Assembly (NCBI RefSeq): GCF_028689845.1
Contig: NZ_JAQVCH010000005.1
Location: 1 to 64,000, forward strand
Direction of reading: 5' to 3'
DNA: 64,000 nucleotides
Source: Flavobacterium sp.
Lineage (GTDB): Bacteria > Bacteroidota > Bacteroidia > Flavobacteriales > Flavobacteriaceae
In this document: piece by piece, positions 1-7,557 of the stretch
Numbering within the stretch: the first letter of the stretch is position 1
Layout of the letters: every line of letters begins with the position of its first letter
Position numbers and translations under genes: made by a program
Notes under the pieces: generated by a model
Databases searched by the model: none
Told to the model about the DNA's origin: nothing
What the model saw: only the letters and a program-made list of their open reading frames with translations

Positions 1-2
1 AT

Positions 3-104
3 CTTCAATTATATCTAAATGAGTTTGTTTACAAGTTAAATAGAAGATATTTTGAAGAAAAACTATTCGATAGATTAGTAATTGCTGGCATTACAGGATT
101 ATGA
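3..104 (+). mobile_element. 3' end of an IS1595/ISXO2-type transposase gene, cut by the window edge
   Basis: An open frame enters from the left edge and stops at TGA 102-104, giving the last 33 residues. The peptide contains YLNEFVYKLNRRYF followed by LFDRL. This is the characteristic C-terminus of the DDE transposase domain of ISXO2-like (IS1595 family) elements, where an Asn-Arg-Arg segment follows the catalytic core. The catalytic residues lie outside the window, so activity cannot be judged. The right end of the element should lie within roughly the next 50-100 bases, which are A-rich (104-131). No terminal inverted repeat can be confirmed without the left end. Identity rests on a short tail only. 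Confidence 0.65.
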
Positions 105-129
105 CAAAAAACGGACAATCAAAAAAAAA

Positions 130-169
130 ATATAAAACATGACTAAAGTCAGTATTTTATGTTTTTTTT
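130..169. terminator. Bidirectional terminator hairpin between the transposase end and the DUF2797 gene
   Basis: The arms ATAAAACATGACT (132-144) and AGTCAGTATTTTAT (147-160) pair with one bulge. An A run precedes them and a T run (162-169) follows. The layout serves both converging transcription units. Confidence 0.55.
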
Positions 170-215
170 ATTCCGAAATTAAAAAGAGAATTTCGAAAAC
201 GAAATAGTCAATAAC

Positions 216-1010
216 TTATACTTGAATCTTCACTAGATATCCTTCAAAAGTTCGCACATTAAAAACAGTACCGTCATCAAAAAGCAGATATTGTGCTTTG
301 ATTCCCATTAATTTTCCATTAAAAACAGGTGTTCTTTCTAAGCTTAAGCTATTCACTTTTTTTGGATAAGTTAAAACAGGAAAATTTAATTCATAAAGAT
401 GTGCATCATTTTCACTATAATAAGGAAGCACTTCAGAAGGTAAAAATGTTGCAGAATGAATTCGCTCTTGAACTAAGTCGACGTTTGGCACCTCGTTTTT
501 GAGCATTTTTTGCCAATTTGTTTTATCGGCATAGTGATTTTTAAGGGCAACTTCTGCAATTCCAGCCAGATAGCGATTTGGGACTTCTACAATTGGAATA
601 GCTTGCACTGCTCCTTGATCTATCCAACGCGTGGGCACTTGCGTCCCTCTTGTTACGCCCACTTTTACTTCGCTTGACAATGCCAAATAAACAATATGTG
701 GTTGCAGCTGTACTTTGCGTTCATATGTCAAATCACGATCTTCAATGTCTAAATGAGCCGTACTCAATTCGGGTTTCATAATCCAATCACCAACAGAAGC
801 ACTCGACATAAAACAGTCATAACAATAACCTTGTCTGAAAATTTTCTTCTTCTTGCCACAATTTAAACATTGATAGCCTTGAAAGCTAATTTCTATTTCT
901 TTAGCAAGCAATTGATTCATATTTAAAAAACTATTTTCAAATACTAAATAATATTGAATAGGATTTCCATATTCAGTCTGCATTTTTGTAAGCACTCCTT
1001 CGTAAATCAT
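216..1010 (-). CDS. DUF2797 family protein with a four-cysteine zinc ribbon
   Basis: This 264-residue protein matches the overall pattern of the DUF2797 family, whose function is not established. Residues 48-66 carry two CxxC pairs (C48/C51 and C63/C66) separated by 11 residues, a typical zinc knuckle. Around residues 107-130 the segment VYLALSSEVKVGVTR followed by W-x-DQGA is the conserved core of the family. It loosely resembles the start of a GIY-YIG-like fold, but I cannot assign nuclease residues. There is no signal peptide, so it is predicted cytosolic. It stands alone and is divergent from the GH3-family gene. Recognition is from family-level memory of the Cys layout and core motif. 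Confidence 0.8.
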   Translation of the reverse strand: MIYEGVLTKMQTEYGNPIQYYLVFENSFLNMNQLLAKEIEISFQGYQCLNCGKKKKIFRQGYCYDCFMSSASVGDWIMKPELSTAHLDIEDRDLTYERKVQLQPHIVYLALSSEVKVGVTRGTQVPTRWIDQGAVQAIPIVEVPNRYLAGIAEVALKNHYADKTNWQKMLKNEVPNVDLVQERIHSATFLPSEVLPYYSENDAHLYELNFPVLTYPKKVNSLSLERTPVFNGKLMGIKAQYLLFDDGTVFNVRTFEGYLVKIQV

Positions 1011-1057
1011 TTAGAATAAAGTTTTCTATTAAACGTTCATCGTACACCAAAAATTAT

Positions 1058-1065
1058 TATTTTTG
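1058..1065 (+). promoter_or_regulatory. -7 element of the GH3-family gene
   Basis: TATTTTTG fits the Bacteroidota -7 consensus TAnnTTTG. No TTG is seen about 19 bases upstream. A 10-bp inverted repeat starts inside this element. Confidence 0.45.
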
Positions 1066-1100
1066 ATAAGGTTGTAAAGTTAAGTTTTGTCTTATCAAAA
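1061..1100. repeat. Perfect 10-bp inverted repeat in the GH3 promoter/leader
   Basis: TTTTGATAAG (1061-1070) is matched exactly by CTTATCAAAA (1091-1100), with a 20-base loop. It overlaps the -7 element and lies in the predicted 5' leader. It could be a regulator site or an mRNA hairpin. Confidence 0.55.
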
Positions 1101-1139
1101 TTCAACTCTAACCTCAAAACATTATTAAAATAAATTAAA

Positions 1140-2672
1140 ATGCCGCTACCAATTATCAATTCTATTGCGACTTGGATATTAAAAAAACGAATTCATCAAA
1201 TTGAATTGTTTATTAAATATCCCAATGAAGTGCAGGAAGAATTACTATTTGCTTTATTAAAAATAGCAGAAAACACAGTGGTTGGAAGACAATACCAATT
1301 TAATTCCGTTTTGAATTATGATACTTTTACACAACGGGTTCCTATTTCTAAGTATGAAGATTTAGAACCAATGATTGAACAAACTCGAAAAGGGATGCAG
1401 AATATTTTTTGGCCCACTTCCATTAAATGGTTTGCAAAATCGAGCGGTACCACGAATGCAAAAAGTAAATTTATTCCTGTGAGTAATGAAGCTTTAGAAA
1501 ATTGTCATTATAAAGCGAGTAAGGATTTATTGAGTTTATATTTAAACAACAATGAGGATTCACAATTGTTTGTAGGAAAAAGTTTGCGTCTTGGTGGAAG
1601 CAAAGAGTTGTATGAAGACAACAATACCTTTTTTGGAGATTTATCGGCCATTCTAATTGACAATATGCCTATTTGGGCCGAATTTAGTTCGACACCCTGC
1701 AACCGGGTTTCACTCATGGGCGATTGGGAAATTAAAATGATGGCCATTGTACAAGAAACAATTCACGAAGATGTTACAAGTTTAGCAGGTGTTCCTTCCT
1801 GGATGATGGTGCTTCTTAATAAAGCTTTAGAAGTAACTGGAAAAACAAATCTGACTGAAATTTGGCCTAATGCAGAAGTATATTTTCATGGAGGCGTAAG
1901 TTTTGACCCCTACCGCGAGCAGTACAAAAAATTATTTCCGCGAAAAGATTTTAATTATTATGAGATTTATAATGCTTCCGAAGGTTTTTTTGCCATACAA
2001 GACCTAAACTATTCCAATGATTTATTGTTAATGTTAGATTATGGCATTTTTTATGAATTCATTCCGATGGATACTTTTGAGACAGACCACCAAAAAGTTG
2101 TGCGTTTAGCGGATGTAGAATTATTTAAAAATTATGCTGTTATCATTACGACAAATTCTGGTTTGTGGCGTTATCAAATTGGCGACACGGTTCGGTTTAC
2201 CTCTTTGAGTCCCCACCGTATTCGAGTAACGGGAAGAACAAAACACTTTATCAATGTGTTTGGAGAAGAATTGATTGTAGAAAACACCGATCAAGCCATT
2301 GCAAAGGCATGTCTAGAAACAGATTCGCAAGTTGTTGATTATACCGTTGCTCCAATTTTTATGGAAGGAAAAGAAAAAGGAGCACACGAATGGATTATCG
2401 AGTTTAAAACGATGCCAGAAAGCATGTCTTACTTCCATAAAGTTTTAGATGAAACCTTGCAATCGTTAAATTCTGATTATGAAGCCAAAAGACGCAACAA
2501 TATGACTTTAAATCCGTTAGTAATTAATGTGGCCCGACAGAATTTATTTTATGATTGGTTAAAAGAAAGAGATAAATTAGGCGGTCAACACAAAATTCCG
2601 CGTTTATCTAATGAGCGGACTTACCTAGAACAACTATTAAAAATGCAATTTGCAGAACCACCACTCACATGA
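1140..2672 (+). CDS. GH3 auxin-responsive-promoter family acyl-adenylating enzyme
   Basis: This 510-residue protein is a bacterial member of the GH3 family, a branch of the acyl-adenylate-forming enzymes. In plants these conjugate amino acids to carboxylic acids such as indole-acetate; the bacterial substrate is unknown. The ATP-binding loop SSGTTNAKSK sits at residues 101-110. A second conserved block, YYEIYNASEGFFA, lies near residue 278, and SGLWRYQIGDTVRF near residue 345 is the hinge-proximal motif. There is no signal peptide. Its stop codon overlaps the start of a small lipoprotein gene (ATGA), so the two are translationally coupled. The length is normal for bacterial homologues. Confidence 0.85.
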   Translation: MPLPIINSIATWILKKRIHQIELFIKYPNEVQEELLFALLKIAENTVVGRQYQFNSVLNYDTFTQRVPISKYEDLEPMIEQTRKGMQNIFWPTSIKWFAKSSGTTNAKSKFIPVSNEALENCHYKASKDLLSLYLNNNEDSQLFVGKSLRLGGSKELYEDNNTFFGDLSAILIDNMPIWAEFSSTPCNRVSLMGDWEIKMMAIVQETIHEDVTSLAGVPSWMMVLLNKALEVTGKTNLTEIWPNAEVYFHGGVSFDPYREQYKKLFPRKDFNYYEIYNASEGFFAIQDLNYSNDLLLMLDYGIFYEFIPMDTFETDHQKVVRLADVELFKNYAVIITTNSGLWRYQIGDTVRFTSLSPHRIRVTGRTKHFINVFGEELIVENTDQAIAKACLETDSQVVDYTVAPIFMEGKEKGAHEWIIEFKTMPESMSYFHKVLDETLQSLNSDYEAKRRNNMTLNPLVINVARQNLFYDWLKERDKLGGQHKIPRLSNERTYLEQLLKMQFAEPPLT

Positions 2673-2830
2673 AAAAACTACTTCTACTTTTAATTTTAGT
2701 AACGTTCTATTCTTGTGGCCCTAGAAGATTAGGATGTGGTCCAAGAGGCTGTGATATTAATCTACAAAAGGAAAATCACAAAATTGACTTCATAAAAAAT
2801 CCTGAAGTAAAAACCTCAGGATTAGTTTAA
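2669..2830 (+). CDS. Small 53-residue lipoprotein
   Basis: The gene begins at an ATG that overlaps the GH3 stop codon (ATGA at 2669-2672). It encodes a lipoprotein signal peptide, MKKLLLLLILVTFYSC, with the lipobox Cys at position 16. The mature part is only about 38 residues and begins CGPRRLGCGPRGC, a Cys/Gly/Arg-rich head with two more cysteines. I do not recognise a named family. The 3' end of the coding region lies inside a hairpin that looks like a terminator. The coupling to GH3 suggests a shared role or simply a shared transcript. Confidence 0.7.
   Translation: MKKLLLLLILVTFYSCGPRRLGCGPRGCDINLQKENHKIDFIKNPEVKTSGLV
2798..2823 (+). terminator. Hairpin ending the GH3-lipoprotein transcript, inside the coding region
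   Basis: AATCCTGA (2798-2805) pairs with TCAGGATT (2816-2823) around a 10-base loop, preceded by an A run. The following T tract is weak. The stem overlaps the last codons of the 53-residue gene. Confidence 0.5.
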
Positions 2831-2849
2831 TTTAAATTGTAAGCAAAAT

Positions 2850-4082
2850 TTAAGAAACAGCTTTCAATCGTTGTAACATGTTTTTGTTTAGCGTATGTTC
2901 TGCATAACTTTTTTCGATATGCAATGTTTTTTCATCTGAGCTTGGCAAATCATACATAGCATCGGTTAAAATTGCTTCACAAAGCGAACGCAAACCACGA
3001 GCTCCTAATTTATATTCCAATGCTTTTTCAACAATATAATCTAATGCTTCTTCAGAAATAGTAAAGGTAACGTCATCCATTGCAAAGAGTTTCGCATACT
3101 GTTTAATTAGTGCGTTTTTAGGCTCTGTTAAAATGGAACGTAGCGTTTCTCTATCTAACGGATTCATATAAGATAAAACTGGTAAACGCCCTATTATTTC
3201 TGGAATTAAACCAAAATCTTTGATGTCTTTTGGAATGATATATTGCATCAAATTATCTTTATCGATTTGATCTACATTAGCCGAAGCACTGTAACCAACC
3301 GCTTGGCGATTTAATCTTTTGGAGATAATGCGTTCAATACCGTCAAAAGCTCCTCCGGCAATAAATAAAATATTTTGAGTATTAACTTCAATGAATTTTT
3401 GGTCTGGATGTTTTCTTCCCCCTTTTGGTGGTACATTAACTACGGTTCCTTCTAGCAATTTTAATAAGGCTTGTTGAACACCTTCCCCAGAAACGTCACG
3501 CGTAATGGAAGGATTATCGCTTTTACGAGCAATTTTATCAATCTCATCAATAAAAACAATACCTCGTTCTGCTTTAGCAACATCATAATCTGCCACTTGA
3601 AGAAGACGTGTTAAGATACTTTCCACATCTTCGCCAACATAACCCGCTTCTGTTAAAACAGTAGCATCTACAATGGTTAACGGAACACCTAACATTCGAG
3701 CAATTGTTTTGGCCACTAGCGTTTTTCCAGTTCCCGTTTGTCCGACCATGATGATGTTGCTTTTTTCAATTTCGACGTCATCATCGTTGTTTTTTTGCAT
3801 TAATCGTTTGTAGTGATTGTACACTGCAACCGACATTACTTTTTTAGTTTGATCTTGTCCAATAACATATTGGTCTAAAAACGCTCTGATTTCTTTTGGT
3901 TTTTTGAGCACTAAATCTCCTAAACCATGAGAATGTTTGTTTTGCTTGAGTTCTTCCAAAACAATTCCGTGTGCTTGGTCGATACATTTATCACAAATGT
4001 GAGCATCAATACCCGCAATTAACAAATTGGTTTCTGGTTTCTTTCTTCCACAGAAAGAGCATTCTAGCATTTCTTTTGCCAT
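2850..4082 (-). CDS. clpX: ATP-dependent Clp protease ATP-binding subunit ClpX
   Basis: This 410-residue AAA+ unfoldase feeds substrates to ClpP. The N-terminal zinc-binding domain has Cys at 8, 11, 30 and 33. The Walker A motif GQTGTGKT is at 114-121 and Walker B VFIDEID at 176-182. The pore loop GYVGED is at 147-152. Where Escherichia coli ClpX carries the Ile-Gly-Phe tripeptide that docks on ClpP, this protein has Val-Gly-Tyr (in RQAVGYSA). It lies downstream of clpP on the same strand, separated by 80 bases containing short direct repeats. The arrangement tig-clpP-clpX is classical. Confidence 0.97.
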   Translation of the reverse strand: MAKEMLECSFCGRKKPETNLLIAGIDAHICDKCIDQAHGIVLEELKQNKHSHGLGDLVLKKPKEIRAFLDQYVIGQDQTKKVMSVAVYNHYKRLMQKNNDDDVEIEKSNIIMVGQTGTGKTLVAKTIARMLGVPLTIVDATVLTEAGYVGEDVESILTRLLQVADYDVAKAERGIVFIDEIDKIARKSDNPSITRDVSGEGVQQALLKLLEGTVVNVPPKGGRKHPDQKFIEVNTQNILFIAGGAFDGIERIISKRLNRQAVGYSASANVDQIDKDNLMQYIIPKDIKDFGLIPEIIGRLPVLSYMNPLDRETLRSILTEPKNALIKQYAKLFAMDDVTFTISEEALDYIVEKALEYKLGARGLRSLCEAILTDAMYDLPSSDEKTLHIEKSYAEHTLNKNMLQRLKAVS

Positions 4083-4089
4083 GTTTTTA

Positions 4090-4123
4090 TAGTCAAAAGT
4101 CGAAAGTCGAAAAGTCGAAAGTC
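4090..4123. repeat. Short direct repeats between clpP and clpX
   Basis: The unit AAAGTCG(A) is repeated several times in the clpP-clpX gap. Similar low-complexity spacers are frequent between flavobacterial genes. No function is evident. Confidence 0.5.
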
Positions 4124-4162
4124 ATCTTAATATAACTTTAGAATTAAAACTTTAAACCTAGT

Positions 4163-4822
4163 TTATTTTCTTCGTAAAACTTCATCAATCATTCCGTATT
4201 CTTTTGCTTCATCAGCTATCATCCAATAGTCGCGTTCGCTATCTTTATGCACTCGATCAAAGTCTTGTCCTGAATGTTGCGAAATGATTTGATATAATTC
4301 ATTTTTTAATTTCAACATTTCACGCAAATTGATTTCCATGTCGGTGGCAACTCCATGAGCTCCGCCAGAAGGTTGGTGAATCATCACACGAGAATGAGGT
4401 AACGCAGAACGTTTTCCTTCTGCTCCAGCACATAACAAAACAGCTCCCATCGAGGCGGCCATTCCTGTACAAATGGTTGCAACATCTGGTTTGATGTATT
4501 GCATGGTATCATAAATTCCAAGTCCAGCATAAACACTTCCGCCAGGGGAATTGATATAAATCTGAACATCTTTAGAAGCATCTACACTTTCTAAAAATAA
4601 CAATTGGGCTTGAATTATATTGGCTACATAATCATCTACGCCTGTTCCCAGAAAGATAATTCTGTCCATCATTAAACGCGAAAAAACGTCCAATTGTGAG
4701 ACATTCATCTGACGTTCTTCAATAATGTAAGGAGTCATACCGCTTACAATTTTATCATAATACATACTATTCACACCATGGTGTTTCGTTGCATATTTTT
4801 TAAATTCTTTTCCTATATTCAT
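4163..4822 (-). CDS. clpP: ATP-dependent Clp protease proteolytic subunit ClpP
   Basis: This serine peptidase forms the tetradecameric barrel of the Clp protease. From the chosen start at 4822 (MNIGKEFKKY) it is 219 residues. The catalytic triad is Ser124 (in GMAASMG), His149 (in RVMIHQP) and Asp198 (in SERDYW). The frame is open further upstream to 4858, but the family normally begins near this Met, and the extra residues look non-homologous. It follows tig and precedes clpX. A hairpin and -7-like sequences in the tig-clpP gap suggest that clpP may be expressed from its own promoter as well as by read-through. Confidence 0.96.
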   Translation of the reverse strand: MNIGKEFKKYATKHHGVNSMYYDKIVSGMTPYIIEERQMNVSQLDVFSRLMMDRIIFLGTGVDDYVANIIQAQLLFLESVDASKDVQIYINSPGGSVYAGLGIYDTMQYIKPDVATICTGMAASMGAVLLCAGAEGKRSALPHSRVMIHQPSGGAHGVATDMEINLREMLKLKNELYQIISQHSGQDFDRVHKDSERDYWMIADEAKEYGMIDEVLRRK

Positions 4823-4865
4823 CTTTGAAATAATACTTTTAGTTGTGCTCCTTTTCAATGTAAAA

Positions 4866-4898
4866 GAGCGTCAAATATACATTAGACGCTCAAAGATA
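4866..4898 (-). promoter_or_regulatory. Hairpin and -7-like elements between tig and clpP
   Basis: GAGCGTC (4866-4872) and GACGCTC (4885-4891) form a perfect 7-bp stem. On the minus strand TATCTTTG (4898-4891) and TATATTTG (4879-4872) both fit TAnnTTTG. The segment could terminate most tig transcripts and restart transcription for clpP. No TTG is present at the right distance. Confidence 0.4.
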
Positions 4899-4916
4899 CT
4901 ACTTTTTTTACTATTT

Positions 4917-6242
4917 TTATTCTCCATACATTTCTTTAACGAACTCTTCGTAAGAAACTTCTTTTGATTTTGCTTTTACTTTATCTTTGAACAAATTAAG
5001 CATTTTTTCACTCATTACTTGTTCTGATAGTCTGCGTACTTCATCTTGGTTAGAAAGTACTCTGGCTACAATTCCATCAATATCCTCTTGCGTTGGATTC
5101 ATTTGGCCAAATTGAGCCATTTGCTTCTTAATTAACTCCGTAGTAAACGCTTTTAAATCTTCGAAATTAATTTGCAACTGATTCTCAGTCATTATTTTAC
5201 CTTCAATTAATTGGTAACGCAATCCTTTCTCTGATTTTTCAAATTCTGCTTTTGCTTCTGCTGCAGTTAGTTGTTTCTCTCCAGAATTTTGAAGCCACTT
5301 AATTAAAAATTCAGAAGGTAAATCGAATTTGGTATTTTCTAATAAAAATTCAGTTACGTCATTTAGAAATTTCTGATCCGCTTGTTGCATGAACTGCTTT
5401 TCTGCGTCTTCTTTAATTTTTGCTTTTACTTCTTCAACAGAAGAAACCACTCCTTCGCCAAATAATTTATCAAATAATTCTTGATTTAATTCTGCTTTTT
5501 CGCTGTTTGTAACACCATCAATGGTTGCAGAAACAATAATATCTAAACCGTGCACTGCATCATGGTCTACTTTTAGATAATCCATCAACTTATGGTCGTC
5601 GTCAAATAAACCTTTGGTTTCTAGTTCAACTACATCACCAACTTTTTTCCCGATAAATTTTTTAGCCGTCTTTTTATCTTTAAAAACGTCTAATTCGATA
5701 GAAGTTGAATTATTGATTCCGTTTGCTTCATTCGTAAAAGTCAGTTTTAAATCGTCGCCTTCTTCAACGGTATCTTTAGAAATCAATTTTCCGTATTGTT
5801 TTTGAACACGTTCGATTTGATCATTCAACATTTTATCGTCGGCAATAATTTTATAGCTCGTCAAGTTGTTTTTTGCTGACAAATCAACAGAAAACTCAGG
5901 AGCTAATCCCAATTCGAAATCAAAGGAAAAATCTTCTTTATTCCAATCAAAATCCTCACTTACTTTTGGAAGTGGATTTCCTAAAATATCTAATTTTTCT
6001 TCGGTTAAATACTTATTCAAATTTTCTTGCAATACTTTGTTTACTTCTTCTAACAAAACGGCTTTTCCATATTGTTTTTGAATTAAACTCATTGGCACTG
6101 CTCCTTTTCTAAAACCAGGAATCGAAGCGGTTTTACGATAATCAGCCAATACTTTTTCAACTTTGGCAGCATAATCATTTTTGGAAACTTCTACGGTAAC
6201 TACCGCGTTCAAAGCATCCACATTAGTTCTTGTAATATTCAT
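4917..6242 (-). CDS. tig: Trigger factor, ribosome-associated chaperone
   Basis: Trigger factor binds the ribosome exit port and shields nascent chains. From the chosen start at 6242 (MNITRTNVDA) it is 441 residues. The ribosome-docking signature GFRKG is at residues 43-47 in the N-terminal domain. The middle region, where FKBP-type peptidyl-prolyl isomerase would be, retains a GDDLKLTFT-like strand but lacks the usual GFE-x-G-I-x-G block. It is therefore probably chaperone-only. A long helical C-terminal domain follows. The upstream extension to 6305 is rejected because a promoter (6275-6305) lies inside it. It heads the tig-clpP-clpX group. Confidence 0.95.
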   Translation of the reverse strand: MNITRTNVDALNAVVTVEVSKNDYAAKVEKVLADYRKTASIPGFRKGAVPMSLIQKQYGKAVLLEEVNKVLQENLNKYLTEEKLDILGNPLPKVSEDFDWNKEDFSFDFELGLAPEFSVDLSAKNNLTSYKIIADDKMLNDQIERVQKQYGKLISKDTVEEGDDLKLTFTNEANGINNSTSIELDVFKDKKTAKKFIGKKVGDVVELETKGLFDDDHKLMDYLKVDHDAVHGLDIIVSATIDGVTNSEKAELNQELFDKLFGEGVVSSVEEVKAKIKEDAEKQFMQQADQKFLNDVTEFLLENTKFDLPSEFLIKWLQNSGEKQLTAAEAKAEFEKSEKGLRYQLIEGKIMTENQLQINFEDLKAFTTELIKKQMAQFGQMNPTQEDIDGIVARVLSNQDEVRRLSEQVMSEKMLNLFKDKVKAKSKEVSYEEFVKEMYGE

Positions 6243-6266
6243 CTCTTGTGATTTATAAACTATAAA

Positions 6267-6301
6267 TTGGGTTGCAAAAGTATAAATTTTTTGCAACCCA
6301 A
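6267..6301. repeat. Perfect 9-bp inverted repeat over the tig promoter
   Basis: TTGGGTTGC (6267-6275) and GCAACCCAA (6293-6301) are exact reverse complements separated by 17 bases. One arm covers the end of the -7 element and the start region; the other lies in the spacer. The placement is that of a repressor or activator dyad. Confidence 0.6.
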
Positions 6302-6305
6302 CCAA
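6275..6305 (-). promoter_or_regulatory. tig promoter
   Basis: On the minus strand TTG (6305-6303), a 20-base spacer and TACTTTTG (6282-6275) match the Bacteroidota consensus. The start site should fall near 6268, which excludes the longer tig reading frame. Confidence 0.65.
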
Positions 6306-6346
6306 GTTTTTATCCGATTGAATTTTAGTAAATCAGCCTTACTAAT

Positions 6347-6691
6347 CTACGAATCGCCTCCTGTTATTTTATAGGCAATAGTCTGAAAAACAGAGAGAAT
6401 AACACTGAAGAACAACGCTGTCCAAAACGATTCTACATGAAAACCGCCAACAATGTTGCTACACAGCATCACAATCAAAGCATTGATTACTAATAAAAAT
6501 AAGCCCAGCGTCAAGATGGTGACTGGCAACGTTAGAAGCACCAAAATAGGTTTAACAAATAAATTAAGCAGTCCTAAAATAATGGCTACATAAATTGATT
6601 GCACATAACTTTCAACGTGAACGCCCGGTAACAAATAAGCGATTAACATCACTAATCCTGCCGTAATTAAAATTCTAATAAGTAAATTCAT
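6347..6691 (-). CDS. Small membrane protein of the phage holin 4 (Phage_holin_4_2) superfamily
   Basis: This 114-residue protein is almost entirely hydrophobic, with about four membrane segments at roughly 5-22, 32-50, 53-80 and 88-108. The motif FVKPILVLLTLPVTILTLGL is typical of the family named after phage holins, which is widespread in bacterial chromosomes as an inner-membrane protein of unknown role. There are no phage genes nearby, so it should not be taken as a lysis gene. Confidence 0.85.
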   Translation of the reverse strand: MNLLIRILITAGLVMLIAYLLPGVHVESYVQSIYVAIILGLLNLFVKPILVLLTLPVTILTLGLFLLVINALIVMLCSNIVGGFHVESFWTALFFSVILSVFQTIAYKITGGDS

Positions 6692-6725
6692 CTCTATTAA
6701 TTTTTAATAAAAATACAAAAAAATA

Positions 6726-7490
6726 TTATGCTTTTAAAAAGTTGAATGCAAATTCATAAAAAAGTGCGGGATTTTCAGCATGAAGCCAATGGCCAACATT
6801 AGGAATGGTTACAAATTCTGCTTTTGGAAATTGTTTTTGAATAGCTTGAAAATCATCGTCAAGTATATATCTTGAATTTCCGCCACGAATAAACAAAGTC
6901 GCTTTCTCAAAATGCAAATCATTGGGCAAAGCGGAACCGACTTCTTCTATTTTTTGATTGAAAACAGCTAAATTAAAACGAAAATCTAATTGCCCCGGTT
7001 CTTTCCAAAACAAACTTTTCATTAAAAATTGACGTGTTCCAAAATCTGGAATATATTTTTTTAGTAGTTCATCTACGTCACTCCGCTCCGGTTTTTGTGT
7101 AAAATCTACCGCGTTTAAACCCGCTAAAATTTCTTGATGATGCGGCTTATAATATTTTGGACCAATGTCTGCTACAATTAATTTTTCAACTAAAATAGGA
7201 TGTGTTGCGGCTAAAAACATCGCCACTTTTCCACCCATGGAGTGGCCAATAATATCAATCTTAGTCAATTGATGAAATTGACAATAAGCCACAATATCTT
7301 CTGCCATATTGGTGTAAGAAAAACCTTCTGCATGAAAACTTCGTCCGTGATTTCGCAAATCAAGCATGTGAACTTGAAATCCATTTTCGGCAAATTGAGT
7401 ACCAATAGTTTTCCAATTATCAGACATTCCCAAAAAACCATGGAGAATTAACAAGGGTTTTCCTGAACCTTCAATTTTTGAATACAACAT
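6726..7490 (-). CDS. Alpha/beta-fold hydrolase of the YbfF type
   Basis: This 254-residue cytosolic alpha/beta hydrolase has the oxyanion-hole segment HGFLG near residue 17. The nucleophile elbow is GHSMGG with Ser84, and the catalytic His lies in VGHWLHAENP near residue 235. The pattern LDLRNHGRS after the first strand is shared with YbfF-like esterases and haloperoxidase-type hydrolases. The natural substrate is unknown. It follows the holin-like gene on the same strand with a short gap. No signal peptide is seen. Confidence 0.88.
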   Translation of the reverse strand: MLYSKIEGSGKPLLILHGFLGMSDNWKTIGTQFAENGFQVHMLDLRNHGRSFHAEGFSYTNMAEDIVAYCQFHQLTKIDIIGHSMGGKVAMFLAATHPILVEKLIVADIGPKYYKPHHQEILAGLNAVDFTQKPERSDVDELLKKYIPDFGTRQFLMKSLFWKEPGQLDFRFNLAVFNQKIEEVGSALPNDLHFEKATLFIRGGNSRYILDDDFQAIQKQFPKAEFVTIPNVGHWLHAENPALFYEFAFNFLKA

Positions 7491-7557
7491 TTTTTAAATT
7501 TTTTATTGAATGTAATAAAGAGGCAAGTTACACTTTTTTAGAGTGATGAACAAGTGA

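Noticed and set aside
6347..6691. Holin-family gene as evidence of prophage
   Set aside because: No endolysin, integrase or structural phage genes are near, and the family is common as a chromosomal membrane protein.
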